From: Anaerobiospirillum thomasii
GTDB lineage: Bacteria > Pseudomonadota > Gammaproteobacteria > Enterobacterales > Succinivibrionaceae
Assembly: GCF_900445255.1 (NCBI RefSeq)
Contig: NZ_UAPU01000006.1
Span: 1 to 64,000 of the forward strand
DNA: 64,000 nucleotides
Direction: 5' to 3'
A program made the translations under genes and the position numbers. The notes under the pieces were generated by a model. That model worked only from the letters and a program-made list of their open reading frames with translations, did no database searches and was not told the DNA's origin. Shown here piece after piece: positions 32,467 to 42,882 of the stretch (its first letter is position 1; the number at the start of each line of letters is the position of its first letter).

Positions 32467-34692
32467 TTATATTCTCTTTGCACTTTTTACTCTGTCAAGC
32501 TCACTGAGCTTAAAAAGCATTCTATTCATGGCAGCAATATTTACTATCATAAGATCAATATCTATGATTGATAAATCCTGCGATCTATCAACATGCGATC
32601 TGACTCCAAGTACATTGATTTTTTCATTTGCAATGACTGTTGTTACATCGCGAAGCAGGCCTGAGTAGTCCTGAGCAATAACTCTAATGGTAATTGTATA
32701 GCCACCATCAGTTTTAGCTCCCCACTCTGCACTTACAAGTCTTTCTGGATATTTTAATGAAAGATCCTTTAACTGTTCACAGTCGGCCTTATGTATGGAT
32801 ATTCCTCGCCCCTGTGTAATGAAGCCTGCAATATCATCACCAGGAATTGGCTGACAGCATTTGGCAATATGGGTCATGAGATTGCCAACACCATCAACTA
32901 CAATAGAGCCTTTGCTTTTTCTCTGCAAAGATAGCTGAGCTGCAGTTCTGCTATTTACAATATTGGTAATATCATCTTCTTTCTCAGAATGATTGCGTTT
33001 AAAGACACGCTCTTCAAGATAGCTGATAACTGAGTTTATGCGAATATCTCCGGCACCTACACCTGCATATAGATCATCTACACTCTTTACATTAAAGCGT
33101 GTGAGCTTTTCCTTAAGCATAGATGCTACATTATCTTTGCTAAGACCTAGAGTATGACGTGAAACTTCACGCTCAATGAGTTCCTGCCCCTCCTCAAGAT
33201 TCTTATCGTAATCTACCTTTCTAAACCATGATAAAACCTTGGAGCGGGCTTTGGCTGTCTTTAAAAAGCCATTGTCGGCATTGATCCAGTCACGAGAAGG
33301 GTTTGGCTCTTTTTGTGTAATAATCTCCACCTGCTCACCAGTCTTTAACTGATAGGTGTAAGGCACAATTCTGCCATCAACCTTGGCGCCTATACATCTG
33401 TGACCCACCATGGTGTGCACAGTGTATGCAAAATCAAGAGGCGTTGAACCTGTTGGCAGATCTACAACCTCACCCTTTGGAGTAAAGATGTATACTCTAT
33501 CTTCAAAGACCTGTGTTCTAAATTCATCAAGAAGAGCACCAGACTCAACCATGTCATCACGCCAGGCCAAAAGCTTTCTTAGCCAGTTAATGCGCTGCTC
33601 TGCACCTGATACCTGTCCAGATCCTTCTTTATACTTCCAGTGAGCTGCCACACCAAGCTCTGCAGTCTGATGCATATTGGCTGTGCGGATCTGTATTTCA
33701 ACAGCTTTGCCGCCATCTCCGTAAACTACAGTATGAATGGACTGATAACCGTTTGGCTTTGGATTTGCCACATAATCATCAAACTCTCTTGGTATATGAT
33801 GCCATCTGGTATGAACAACACCTAAGGCTGCATAACAGTCCTGTATTCTCTCAACAATAACACGTACTGCTCTTACATCATAAAGCTCAGAAAACTCCAG
33901 ATGTTTTTTCTGCATCTTGCGCCAGATACTGTATATATGTTTTGGTCTGCCATAAACTTCAGCGTTGTTGACACCCTCAGATGAGAGCAGCTTTTTAAGC
34001 TCTAAAACAAAATCAGCTATATATTTTTCTCTGTCAACACGTCTCTCATCAAGTAAGGTTGCAATCTGCTTGTAGATATCAGGATGCAAAAATCTAAAAG
34101 CCAGATCTTCAAGCTCCCACTTTAACTGTCCTATACCTAAACGATTGGCAAGAGGCGCATAAATATTGGCCACCTCTTTGGCAATTAATACTCTGCTCTC
34201 CTCATCTTTGTTTTTAGCATCACGGATTACAGCAATTCTTTCAGAGAGTTTTATAACCACAGCTCTTACATCATCCACCATAGCAAGCAGCATGCGTCTT
34301 ACTCTGTCAACCTGCATATCAGTTGTAGTGGAGTTTAAATTCTGTAAAAAGCGTATGGCCTCCATATCCTTGACGCCCTGCAGCAGTTTGGCTGCACCTG
34401 CGCCAAAGAGTTCTTCAACCTCATCCTTGGTAATAAGAGACTTATCAAATGCCGGATATAAAATAGCTACCTGCAATGACTCCAAATCCATATTTAAAGT
34501 CATTAAAATAGATACAATCTCAGCTGAGAGATTTGAGTAGCTGTGTATACTCTCCTCATCATCGCCAAGCTTGCTTACCACATAAATATGGGCTTTTCTT
34601 AGAAGTTCCTTTTCACTTGACGGCATATCAAGCGCCAGAGCCCAGGTTTCAAAATCAAATGATTTTTTATGTGTTTCACGCAGTGCAACCAT
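32467..34692 (-). CDS. relA: (p)ppGpp synthetase RelA
   Basis: 741 residues. Domains in order: degenerate hydrolase domain (~40-190), synthetase domain with RPKHIYSIWRKMQKK and YDVRAVRVIV (~245-280) and GYQSIHTVVYG (~310), TGS (VYIFTPKGEVVDLPTGSTPLDFAY ~400), zinc-finger and C-terminal ACT domain. The HD motif of the hydrolase is lost (ILYPAFDKSLIT where bifunctional enzymes have LLHDVIEDT), so it should be synthesis-only, as in other gammaproteobacterial RelA. It responds to uncharged tRNA on ribosomes. Confidence 0.97.
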   Translation of the reverse strand: MVALRETHKKSFDFETWALALDMPSSEKELLRKAHIYVVSKLGDDEESIHSYSNLSAEIVSILMTLNMDLESLQVAILYPAFDKSLITKDEVEELFGAGAAKLLQGVKDMEAIRFLQNLNSTTTDMQVDRVRRMLLAMVDDVRAVVIKLSERIAVIRDAKNKDEESRVLIAKEVANIYAPLANRLGIGQLKWELEDLAFRFLHPDIYKQIATLLDERRVDREKYIADFVLELKKLLSSEGVNNAEVYGRPKHIYSIWRKMQKKHLEFSELYDVRAVRVIVERIQDCYAALGVVHTRWHHIPREFDDYVANPKPNGYQSIHTVVYGDGGKAVEIQIRTANMHQTAELGVAAHWKYKEGSGQVSGAEQRINWLRKLLAWRDDMVESGALLDEFRTQVFEDRVYIFTPKGEVVDLPTGSTPLDFAYTVHTMVGHRCIGAKVDGRIVPYTYQLKTGEQVEIITQKEPNPSRDWINADNGFLKTAKARSKVLSWFRKVDYDKNLEEGQELIEREVSRHTLGLSKDNVASMLKEKLTRFNVKSVDDLYAGVGAGDIRINSVISYLEERVFKRNHSEKEDDITNIVNSRTAAQLSLQRKSKGSIVVDGVGNLMTHIAKCCQPIPGDDIAGFITQGRGISIHKADCEQLKDLSLKYPERLVSAEWGAKTDGGYTITIRVIAQDYSGLLRDVTTVIANEKINVLGVRSHVDRSQDLSIIDIDLMIVNIAAMNRMLFKLSELDRVKSAKRI

Positions 34693-34713
34693 TTTTGCTA
34701 CCCGTTTTTATCT

Positions 34714-36054
34714 TTATAAGGAAAAAACAAACATAGTCTCTATGTGAGTGGTTCTTGGGAACATGTCAAATACAGACCATGATTCTATTTTATAACCTAC
34801 CTTTAATAATTCAACAATATCTCTTGATGCTGCAAGTACATTGCATGATATCAGAACAATTTTCTTTGGTTTCATTCTGGCACAGAAGACTGTAGCTCTT
34901 TTAGCTCCGGAGCGACCAGGATCCATAACCACAACATCATAATTCTGTTTGGCAAAGATCTGATTTTCAAATTTATCCTCAAGATCGGTATTTACAAAGC
35001 TTACATTATCAAGATTGTTTTTAAGAGCATTGGCTTTGGCCTTTTCTATCATGTCCCTTACTATGTCAACACCTACAACACTGTGTGCTCTTTTGGCAAT
35101 AGGCAGTGTAAAGTTACCAAGACCGCAGAACATATCTAAAACCTTTGACTCAGCATTTAAGGCACATCCTTCAATAACAGCATCAATCAAGGCCTCATTT
35201 ATATTCCTGTTAACCTGTACAAATGATGATGGGGTACAGTCAATAATGCAGTCTTTGGCTTTAATATAAAGACTGTCTTCATTTACAAGTACACTCTCTT
35301 TAATGTACTGACTCTGATCAACTTCATGCTCTAAAGTTTCTGCAACTGCCAGAGTAAAACCTCTCTCCTCACCAAAGGCGCGCAGCAGATCTCTGTCAGC
35401 ATCAGTTACCTTAGCATTGATTCTGACTAAAATACCAAGAGAACCATCAGAGTCTAAAAACTCTACATGACCTACTCTTTTTTTACACTCAAGCTTATTA
35501 ATAAGTTTTTTAACATCATCAATGGCACTGTTGATTCTATCTGTTAATGTAAGGCAGCTGTCTATTGCAATAAGATCATGAGACTTTGAGCCTCTAAAGC
35601 CAAGCTTTAGCTTTTTATGATCGGTTTTAACAGAAAAACGGCAGGCTCTTCTGTACGCGTGAGCATCTGAAGTTGCTACAGATAAAACCTCAGGCAGTTC
35701 AAGATTGCATGATCTTTTTATTACCTTTTTTATACCGCTAATCTTGGCCTCAAGTGCCATATCCTCTGGAAGGTGCTGCAGAGGACAGCCACCGCACTGA
35801 CTTAAATACTCACAGTCACTCTCGCGTCTTTTATCTGACAGCTGTGTAATTTTGGTAATAGCGGCCTCTGCTGTTTTGCCTTTGAAATTTTTAAGTATGA
35901 CTCGGGCCTTTTCCTCTGGCATCAAACCTTCAATAAAATAAACTTTGCCATTTTCCCTGGCCACGCCTCTGCCGTGCAGATCAAGCTCATGACAGCCAAC
36001 TTCAAATGCTTTTGATTCTTTTACTTTCTTCTGTTCTTTAAAAAAGGCAACCAT
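34714..36054 (-). CDS. rlmD: 23S rRNA (uracil-1939-C5)-methyltransferase RlmD
   Basis: 446 residues: N-terminal TRAM domain (EVGCHELDLHGRGVARENGKVYFIEGLMPEE), the iron-sulphur cluster ligands CEYLSQCGGCPLQHL (~83-97), SAM-binding VLDMFCGLGNFTLPIAK (~290) and VVMDPGRSGAKRA, and the catalytic-Cys motif KKIVLISCNVLAASRD (~400). It methylates U1939 of 23S rRNA. The neighbourhood with relA is that of E. coli. It overlaps the stop of recO (shared base at 36054). Confidence 0.95.
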   Translation of the reverse strand: MVAFFKEQKKVKESKAFEVGCHELDLHGRGVARENGKVYFIEGLMPEEKARVILKNFKGKTAEAAITKITQLSDKRRESDCEYLSQCGGCPLQHLPEDMALEAKISGIKKVIKRSCNLELPEVLSVATSDAHAYRRACRFSVKTDHKKLKLGFRGSKSHDLIAIDSCLTLTDRINSAIDDVKKLINKLECKKRVGHVEFLDSDGSLGILVRINAKVTDADRDLLRAFGEERGFTLAVAETLEHEVDQSQYIKESVLVNEDSLYIKAKDCIIDCTPSSFVQVNRNINEALIDAVIEGCALNAESKVLDMFCGLGNFTLPIAKRAHSVVGVDIVRDMIEKAKANALKNNLDNVSFVNTDLEDKFENQIFAKQNYDVVVMDPGRSGAKRATVFCARMKPKKIVLISCNVLAASRDIVELLKVGYKIESWSVFDMFPRTTHIETMFVFSL

Positions 36055-36770
36055 TATTGTTTTCCTGCTAATGTTAAATAGTCCTGATACATGATTCTGC
36101 TTTTAATAATTTTTGTACCTAAAAGACTTTTAAGAGCGTTTGAGCATAGCTGTTTGGCTAAATTCAAACTCTCCTTTGAGTAAAATTCATGCCGTGCCAC
36201 TGTATTTAAAAGACTGCCCTGTAATGCAAGCTCATTGTATGTACACTCATAAAAACCCTCGTTATGAGTGTACATATAATAAAGTCTGTCATCTAAGGCA
36301 CGCCCTTTATTATCTAAAAAGTCTATACCATAGCCTAAAGCCTCAAGCAGAGTAAACTCAAAAGTACGCAGCGTTACAGTAACATCCCTATCAGAGCGTA
36401 TATTATCAAGAGCCTTTATATATGAGGCAAAAAGACGTGGCGTAGGCTCCTGTACCTTAAAAAGATAGTATAAAAGTTCATTTAAATAGGTTGCACAAAA
36501 CAGATTGGGCAGTTTTATTTCTCTGTTTTTATCCTTAGCTGTGCAGTCATCAAGATAATACAGATCGCCCCTGCCAGCCTTTAGAGTAAGCTCCAATGGA
36601 GTAAAAGGCTGTAACACAGCCTTTTTCCCATTTTTTATGCTTTTGGCGCTTCTGGCTATAGCGCTAATGCGCCCGTGATTTAAGGTAAAAAAATCAATGA
36701 GCAGACTGTTTTCTTTATAGATCCTTGAGTGAATAACATACCCAACATCAAGGAAAGATAATGCTGCCAT
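36054..36770 (-). CDS. recO: DNA repair protein RecO
   Basis: 238 residues with an N-terminal OB fold (GYVIHSRIYKENSLLIDFFTLNHGRISAIARSAK in order) and a helical C-terminal half; a zinc-binding cysteine set is absent, as in enteric RecO. RecO loads RecA on SSB-coated DNA with RecR. It follows era with adjacent stop/start (position 36770 shared), part of the rnc-era-recO operon. Confidence 0.92.
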   Translation of the reverse strand: MAALSFLDVGYVIHSRIYKENSLLIDFFTLNHGRISAIARSAKSIKNGKKAVLQPFTPLELTLKAGRGDLYYLDDCTAKDKNREIKLPNLFCATYLNELLYYLFKVQEPTPRLFASYIKALDNIRSDRDVTVTLRTFEFTLLEALGYGIDFLDNKGRALDDRLYYMYTHNEGFYECTYNELALQGSLLNTVARHEFYSKESLNLAKQLCSNALKSLLGTKIIKSRIMYQDYLTLAGKQ

Positions 36771-37675
36771 TATCTACCCTCAAAGTCAGCATAGCCAAGA
36801 CTCTTTAAAGCTCTGTCATCATCTGCCCAGCCGGCCTTGACCTTAACAAAGAGATTTAAAAAGACCTTGCTCTCAAAAAGTTTTTCCATATCGATACGGG
36901 CATCGGTACCAATCTTTTTAATACGACTGCCATTGGCGCCTATAACCATTTTCTTCTGGCCCTGACGCTCAACTAAAATAACAGCACTTATTCTTAGGAC
37001 AGCATCCTCTTCTTTAAACTCTTCAATCTCGACAGTTACACTGTAAGGCAGCTCCTGACCCATCTGACGCATGAGCTTTTCACGTATGAGCTCTGAGGCC
37101 ATAAATCGTGATGATCTGTCAGTAATACTATCCTCAGGAAAACAGTGCACACCCTCAGGCAGACTTGAGCGAATCAGATTTTTTAACTCATCAAGATTGG
37201 AGTTTTTAAGAGCACTTACAGGTACAACTGCCTTGAAATTTACTTTCTGAGACAGTCTTTCAATAAGCGGCAGCAGTGATGCCTTGTCAGAGAGCTTATC
37301 TATCTTGTTTATAACGAGGATAACATCACATCTGGTATTTTCAATTTTTGCAAATACCATTTCATCATCCTCAGTCCACATAGTGGCATCTACTACAAGC
37401 AAAATAAGCTCAACATCGCCAAGAGCACTTTCAGCAGCTCTGTTCATAAGACGGTTGATAGCTCTTTTTTCCTCTTTGTGCAAACCTGGAGTATCAACAT
37501 AAACAGTCTGATAGGCCCCATCTGTATCAATACCAACAACTCTGTTGCGTGTAGTCTGCGGGCGTCTTGAGGTAATACTGATTTTCTGACCTAAAAGATG
37601 ATTCATCAGGGTGGATTTACCAACATTAGGTCTGCCTATAATACCTACAAAACCAAAATAGCTTTTATCACTCAT
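36770..37675 (-). CDS. era: GTPase Era
   Basis: 301 residues. G1 [18 protein letters not shown]2 [15 protein letters not shown]3 [13 protein letters not shown] and G4 LVINKIDKL are present, then a C-terminal KH domain containing [17 protein letters not shown] (~235-251). Era binds the 3' end of 16S rRNA and assists 30S maturation. In the conserved lepA-lepB-rnc-era-recO order. Confidence 0.97.
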   Translation of the reverse strand: MSDKSYFGFVGIIGRPNVGKSTLMNHLLGQKISITSRRPQTTRNRVVGIDTDGAYQTVYVDTPGLHKEEKRAINRLMNRAAESALGDVELILLVVDATMWTEDDEMVFAKIENTRCDVILVINKIDKLSDKASLLPLIERLSQKVNFKAVVPVSALKNSNLDELKNLIRSSLPEGVHCFPEDSITDRSSRFMASELIREKLMRQMGQELPYSVTVEIEEFKEEDAVLRISAVILVERQGQKKMVIGANGSRIKKIGTDARIDMEKLFESKVFLNLFVKVKAGWADDDRALKSLGYADFEGR

Positions 37676-37678
37676 AAC

Positions 37679-38386
37679 TTACAAGCCCTGCTTTTTAATA
37701 AAGTTCAAGGCCTCCTGAGCTGCCAGCTGCTCGGCCTTGCGACGTGAAGATCCCTTGCCTTTAAACTTCTCTTTTACAATATCAATCTGTACGCTTACAT
37801 AAAAGGTCTGATCATTGTCATTGCCTGTTATCTGCTCAACTTCATATTTTGGCAGAACTATTTTGCGTGACTGTAAAAGCTCCTGCAAAGTTGATTTAGG
37901 ATCTTTTTGATTAACATCTGGATTTATGGTTTTAAGTCTTGTTTCAAACCACTTGAGCACAACACTTTTGACGCGATGAAAATCCTCATTGGTATCAATA
38001 AACATAGCACCAATGATAGACTCTACAGCATCGGCAAGCAGTGAATCGCGGCGTGAACCGCCTGTTTTGCGCTCACCAGGACCTAACTTTAGATAAGTGC
38101 CAAGCTTAAACTCGCGCGCAAGTTCAGCAAGAGTAGGCTCTCTTACAAGAGTTGAACGCATACGGGTCAGATCGCCCTCAGGTGAATGAGGAAACATATC
38201 ATAGAGCTTTTTGGCTATAATCATGCCTAAAATTGAGTCGCCCAGATACTCAAGGCGCTCATTGTGATCAGTACCGACACTTCTGTGGGTTAAAGCCAGC
38301 TCTAAAAGCCTGGTGTTATTAAAAGCATAACCTATCTGCAGCTCAAGAGGCTGTAGAATAAATGCATTATCCTTGGCCATAATCAC
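37679..38386 (-). CDS. rnc: Ribonuclease III
   Basis: 235 residues: catalytic signature NERLEYLGDSILGMIIAKKLY (~40-60), second acidic cluster DSLLADAVESIIGAMFIDTN, and a C-terminal dsRNA-binding domain (PKSTLQELLQSRKIVLP...GKGSSRRKAEQLAAQEAL). Processes rRNA precursors and double-stranded RNA. ATG codons at 38386 and 38380 are both possible. Separated from era and lepB by 3 nt each, one operon. Confidence 0.97.
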   Translation of the reverse strand: MIMAKDNAFILQPLELQIGYAFNNTRLLELALTHRSVGTDHNERLEYLGDSILGMIIAKKLYDMFPHSPEGDLTRMRSTLVREPTLAELAREFKLGTYLKLGPGERKTGGSRRDSLLADAVESIIGAMFIDTNEDFHRVKSVVLKWFETRLKTINPDVNQKDPKSTLQELLQSRKIVLPKYEVEQITGNDNDQTFYVSVQIDIVKEKFKGKGSSRRKAEQLAAQEALNFIKKQGL

Positions 38387-38389
38387 CCT

Positions 38390-39289
38390 CTATTTAACAG
38401 AGCCAATGCGCTCAAAACGTATGGCTGATGGCAAGAAGTCACTTTCATTTTCATATTCAACAGACAGCCAGATGCACACAGTCTTGCCTGCTATATAATC
38501 ACGTGGCACAAAGCCCCAGAAGCGGCTGTCCTGACTGTTGTCTCGGTTATCACCCATTACAAAATAATGATCCTCAGGCACAACCCAGGTAGCCACATCC
38601 TTGCCCTCCTGTCGGTAAAAATGGGCACGCATATCAGGGGCCAAAGGATTGATTAAAATCTCATGCTCCACACCATCAAGATTTTCATCAAGAAGCAGAT
38701 ACTTCTCCTCAAAGGTGGCATGCTTTTGTGTATATACACCCTTTTGAGACAGATCTATGCGCTTTGGACTTTCACACTGTCCCTCTGTGCAGGCTCTTCT
38801 TATATATAGCTGCTTATTATGATAGGTAATCTCATCACCTGGCAGGCCTATTACTCTTTTAATATAGTCAACAGAAGGATCCTCTGGATATTTAAAAACA
38901 ATAACATCGCCACGCTCTACATCTGAAAATCTAATCAGCGTATTGCCTGTTAAAGGGTTTTTAATACCATAGCTCCACTTTGATACGGCAATAAAATCAC
39001 CAGAGAGCAGAGTTGGCATCATAGAGCCTGATGGAATTCTAAAAGGCTCAAAAATAAATGATCTGAAAACAAAAACAAAAAGTATGATAAAAAACAGTGA
39101 GCCAAACTGTCCTACAGGACTTTGCGGCTCCATAATCTTTTTAAGCTCCTTTTTGCTGACCTTGGCATTGCTCTCAAGCAAAGCAGCCCTGGCTTTGAGC
39201 CTTTGCGGTCTGTCTTTTGTATAATCATAAAAATAGGCTATACCTGAGAGTATAGTGGCAAACACTAAAAGCAGTGAAAATGTATTCAT
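38390..39289 (-). CDS. lepB: Signal peptidase I
   Basis: 299 residues with two N-terminal membrane helices (~3-19 and ~65-82, GSLFFIILFVFVFRSFI). The catalytic serine is in FRIPSGSMMPTLLSGDFIAV (~92) and the general-base lysine in YPEDPSVDYIKRVIGLPGDEI (~150). Conserved boxes D and E (VPEDHYFVMGDNRDNSQDSR) follow. It cleaves signal peptides at the outer face of the inner membrane. Located 4 nt after lepA. Confidence 0.97.
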   Translation of the reverse strand: MNTFSLLLVFATILSGIAYFYDYTKDRPQRLKARAALLESNAKVSKKELKKIMEPQSPVGQFGSLFFIILFVFVFRSFIFEPFRIPSGSMMPTLLSGDFIAVSKWSYGIKNPLTGNTLIRFSDVERGDVIVFKYPEDPSVDYIKRVIGLPGDEITYHNKQLYIRRACTEGQCESPKRIDLSQKGVYTQKHATFEEKYLLLDENLDGVEHEILINPLAPDMRAHFYRQEGKDVATWVVPEDHYFVMGDNRDNSQDSRFWGFVPRDYIAGKTVCIWLSVEYENESDFLPSAIRFERIGSVK

Positions 39290-39292
39290 AGA

Positions 39293-41101
39293 CTACTCCT
39301 TTCCTACCTTTAATATTGCAAGGAATGCCTCCTGTGGCACCTCGACACGACCTAACTGCTTCATACGCTTTTTACCGGCCTTCTGCTTTTCTAAAAGCTT
39401 TCTCTTTCTTGTTATGTCACCACCATAGCACTTGGCCAGCACGTCCTTGCGCAGAGCCTTTACTGTACATCTTGCAATAATCTGCGCACCAATGGCTGCC
39501 TGAATTGCAATATCAAACATCTGTCTTGGAATTAATTCCTTCATCTTCTCAACCAGGGCACGGCCACGTGACTGAGCTACAGAGCGGTGGACAATTACAG
39601 CAAGAGCATCAACCCTGTCACCTGCAATTAAAATATCAAGACGGATAAGATCGCCATGCTCAAAGCGCTTGAAACTGTAATCAAGTGAGGCATAACCGCG
39701 GGACACAGACTTTAATCTGTCAAAGAAGTCTAAAACCACCTCAGACATAGGAAGCTCATAAGTTAATGCCACCTGCTCGCCATGATAGACCATGTTGGTC
39801 TGAATACCGCGTTTTTCCTGACATAAGGTCATAACAGAGCCTACATATTCTGTAGGCATAAGCATACGACACTCAGCTATTGGCTCGCGCACTTCACGTA
39901 TATTACTTACAGGAGGCAGAGCTGCAGGGCTGTCAATATGAATAATCTCACCTGAGGTCATAACAATTTCATAAACTACAGTAGGAGCTGTAGTAATGAG
40001 ATTTAAATTGTATTCTCTCTCAAGGCGCTCCTGAATAATTTCCATATGGAGCATGCCTAAAAAGCCGCATCTAAAGCCAAAGCCTAAAGCCTTTGAATTT
40101 TCAGGCTCGAAAAAGAGTGAGGCATCATTTAATGACAGCTTGTCAAGGGCATCACGAAATGCATTGTAATCGTCTGTATCTACAGGGAACATACCTGCAT
40201 AGACCTGAGGTTTGGCCTCATGGAAACCTGGCAGAGGCTCAACAGAGCCATTTTTTGAATGGGTAATGGTATCACCTACAGGGGCACCGTGAATAGTCTT
40301 GATACCACAGATAACCCAGCCCACCTCGCCGCAGTTTAATACATTTACATCAACTCTTTTTGGTGTGGAAATACCAAGGCGCTCAACATCCCAGGTCTGA
40401 CCTGTGGACATAACCTTGATCTTATCACCCTTGCGCAATGTACCGTTTTTAACACGTACCAGGGAGACTACACCTAAATAGTCATCAAAGTATGAGTCAA
40501 TAATAAGAGCCTGCAGCGGAGCATCAGGATCGCCCTGCGGTGCTGGAATTGAGTGCACCAGACGCTCAAGAACATCAACAATACCTATGCCGGTTTTGGC
40601 ACTGCATCTGCAGGCATCCTGCGCATCAAGTCCTATAATATCCTCAATCTCTTCAATTACCCTTTCAGGATCGGCAGCTGGAAGATCGATTTTATTTAAA
40701 ACAGGAATAACCTCTAAATCAAGCTCAATGGCCTGATAGCAGTTGGCAAGAGTCTGAGCCTCTACACCCTGTCCTGCATCAACAACAAGCAAAGCGCCCT
40801 CACAGGCAAAGAGTGATCTTGATACCTCATATGAAAAGTCCACATGACCTGGGGTATCAATGAAATTGAGCTCATAGATATTGCCATCTAAGGCCTTGTA
40901 TTTTAAGGTAACAGCCTGAGCCTTGATGGTAATTCCGCGCTCTCTTTCAATATCCATTGAGTCAAGCACCTGTGACTGCATTTCTCTGTCGGTAAGACCG
41001 CCACAGTGCTGAATAAATCTGTCAGAAAGAGTTGATTTTCCGTGATCAATATGGGCAATAACTGAAAAGTTGCGTACTAAATTCTGATTGAAATCTGCCA
41101 T
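39293..41101 (-). CDS. lepA: Elongation factor 4 (LepA)
   Basis: 602 residues, full length. GTPase motifs: [16 protein letters not shown] (G1), [12 protein letters not shown] (G2), [14 protein letters not shown] (G3), [15 protein letters not shown] (G4). The LepA-specific C-terminal domain is present ([24 protein letters not shown] near the end). It is a ribosome-associated translational GTPase involved in 30S assembly and back-translocation. First gene of the lepA-recO operon. Confidence 0.98.
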   Translation of the reverse strand: MADFNQNLVRNFSVIAHIDHGKSTLSDRFIQHCGGLTDREMQSQVLDSMDIERERGITIKAQAVTLKYKALDGNIYELNFIDTPGHVDFSYEVSRSLFACEGALLVVDAGQGVEAQTLANCYQAIELDLEVIPVLNKIDLPAADPERVIEEIEDIIGLDAQDACRCSAKTGIGIVDVLERLVHSIPAPQGDPDAPLQALIIDSYFDDYLGVVSLVRVKNGTLRKGDKIKVMSTGQTWDVERLGISTPKRVDVNVLNCGEVGWVICGIKTIHGAPVGDTITHSKNGSVEPLPGFHEAKPQVYAGMFPVDTDDYNAFRDALDKLSLNDASLFFEPENSKALGFGFRCGFLGMLHMEIIQERLEREYNLNLITTAPTVVYEIVMTSGEIIHIDSPAALPPVSNIREVREPIAECRMLMPTEYVGSVMTLCQEKRGIQTNMVYHGEQVALTYELPMSEVVLDFFDRLKSVSRGYASLDYSFKRFEHGDLIRLDILIAGDRVDALAVIVHRSVAQSRGRALVEKMKELIPRQMFDIAIQAAIGAQIIARCTVKALRKDVLAKCYGGDITRKRKLLEKQKAGKKRMKQLGRVEVPQEAFLAILKVGKE

Positions 41102-41167
41102 AGAATATCCAAAAGCAGAGGTGAGAGCCTCTACTCCATGTGAAAATATAAGATAAGATTATTATGA

Positions 41168-41202
41168 TTTGGAAATAGACACATAGTATGTATATTTCCA
41201 AA
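41168..41202. repeat. Inverted repeat between rseB and lepA
   Basis: TTTGGAAATA (41168-41177) and TATTTCCAAA (41193-41202) form a perfect 10-bp stem with a 15-nt loop in the 158-nt gap between rseB and lepA. No long T run follows, so it may be an operator or a weak terminator of the rpoE operon. Confidence 0.4.
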
Positions 41203-41259
41203 CCGTAAACGCGATAATTTTACCAATAAATATACATTTTCTAAATATAAAAATGCATT

Positions 41260-42222
41260 TTATGGACTAAGATTTGAAAGGACACTTTCAGAAAGTTTGA
41301 TGCTGACCTCGCCCACTACAGCATATTCACTGTCACCGCTTACCTTTCTGAAAATATTTAAAGTACCATTGCTCACAGTTGGCATTAAAACAGATATTCT
41401 TGGGCTTTTATAGACCCTGAATGAGGTAATGCCATCACTAAACTCCTGATAGACAGAAGTTTCATTATCATTGTCATCCTTTAAAGAGCCATAGCCAATG
41501 AGCTTAAAGTCCGCTGGCAGATTAAGCTCCTTCCATGGCTTTACAGTCTCTAAACTCTTTGGTCTGCCTGCATAGCTTTCAAAGATGTTGTCATCATGTG
41601 GAAAAGGCTTTTGTGTGGTATTAAAATCTATGGCTGTAATCTTGGTTAAAACCTCACCTTCAGGGCTTAAAATTGCAAGCTCTATTGGCATTTCTGTATC
41701 GTCATCCCTGGCAATAAGATAGGTATAGCGCAGCCCATCCTGAGGCACCAGTCTGATTAAAGTCACCCTGTAGCCTGCAAGCCTTGTTCTGCCCGTCATC
41801 ACACAGGAAAATGACTCAAAATCTGGGTTCTGATCAAAAATTCTGTTCCAGATCTGCGTAGGATGCCATGACAGATGCCCAAGATAACGTCTGTCTACGT
41901 TGTAGTCAAAACCATCCTTATCACGCATGGCATAGCCCTGAATCTCACCATCAAGACTCTCCCACATAGCATAGCGTTTATTATCAGCATAATTATGCTG
42001 CAGAAAATAGATGCCCATGTTGTTGCCATTGACAACAACCATGCGGGCCTGCATATCTGTAGAAGTATAGGCAGATTTGGTCTGAGCCATAATTATATTA
42101 CACTTGTTATCTGCACCATACACTTTGCTTTTAGTGTGCAGATCCTGTGCCTGTGCTGTATTTATAGATAATAAAACCGCAAGGGCACAAAGCCAGCCTG
42201 CGGTATGTAAAATAAGTCTCAT
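41260..42222 (-). CDS. rseB: Sigma-E regulator RseB
   Basis: 320 residues: an N-terminal signal peptide (hydrophobic LCALAVLLSINTAQAQ, cleavage near residue 26), then the two MucB/RseB domains, with the lipid-sensing N-terminal domain (~30-210) and a smaller C-terminal domain (KELNLPADFKLIGYG... and SDGITSFRVYKSP). RseB binds RseA in the periplasm and shields it from DegS. rseC, often next, is absent. Last gene of the rpoE-rseA-rseB operon, 13 nt after rseA. Confidence 0.92.
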   Translation of the reverse strand: MRLILHTAGWLCALAVLLSINTAQAQDLHTKSKVYGADNKCNIIMAQTKSAYTSTDMQARMVVVNGNNMGIYFLQHNYADNKRYAMWESLDGEIQGYAMRDKDGFDYNVDRRYLGHLSWHPTQIWNRIFDQNPDFESFSCVMTGRTRLAGYRVTLIRLVPQDGLRYTYLIARDDDTEMPIELAILSPEGEVLTKITAIDFNTTQKPFPHDDNIFESYAGRPKSLETVKPWKELNLPADFKLIGYGSLKDDNDNETSVYQEFSDGITSFRVYKSPRISVLMPTVSNGTLNIFRKVSGDSEYAVVGEVSIKLSESVLSNLSP

Positions 42223-42235
42223 AAAGTTTTGTATC

Positions 42236-42859
42236 TTACTTTAATGAATTGTCCAGTACATAGCCTTTAACATATGTATTAATTCTCTGCATCTCTTTGT
42301 GCTGCATCTGCTTTAAAGCTTCGGTCTGCATGGCAGGAGTCTGTGAAGCTGAATTTAAATTAATAACATGAGGGCCATTATTCTGATAGCTTGCAAGATT
42401 GATACCGCCAATAGGACCAAGGCTCTGCGCTGTCATAGAACCATCGTAGCTGCTGCCAATATCACCTGCAAGATATGTCTGCCATCCTACAACTGTAAAT
42501 ACTGCAACTGAGGCGGCAACGGCAATTTCTGTTGCTATAATGGCGCTACGCTTAAAGATATTGATAAGGCGATATTTCTGTTTCTGATTGACCTCAACCT
42601 GATCGCTAAGATCTGACTTAATCTTGGCAAGACCTACATTTTCCTCAAGTTCGAGTTTGGCCATGACGCTATCTGCAAAGTTAGTATCAATCTTTGCAGG
42701 AAGTTCATCACGCAGGGCACTGCCAATCAATGACCAGTTTTGCATATGTTTTTTAGCAGCGTCAGAACGGCTTTGCACCAGCTCGCCATGAGGCAGTTCT
42801 TCGCCATCAAAAATGGCTGAAATCTGCTCATTTATGTCGTTCTTGTTGTTAGCAAACAT
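42236..42859 (-). CDS. rseA: Anti-sigma-E factor RseA
   Basis: 207 residues. Cytoplasmic N-terminal sigma-binding domain (NEQISAIFDGEELPHG...NWSLIGSALRDELP), one membrane helix (~107-125, SAIIATEIAVAASVAVFTVVG), and a periplasmic tail with the polar glutamine-rich segment (LKQMQHKEMQRINTYVKGY) recognised by RseB. It inhibits RpoE until proteolysed under envelope stress. Between rpoE and rseB as expected. Confidence 0.92.
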   Translation of the reverse strand: MFANNKNDINEQISAIFDGEELPHGELVQSRSDAAKKHMQNWSLIGSALRDELPAKIDTNFADSVMAKLELEENVGLAKIKSDLSDQVEVNQKQKYRLINIFKRSAIIATEIAVAASVAVFTVVGWQTYLAGDIGSSYDGSMTAQSLGPIGGINLASYQNNGPHVINLNSASQTPAMQTEALKQMQHKEMQRINTYVKGYVLDNSLK

Positions 42860-42882
42860 ATCCTATTTATCTCCAGCTATGT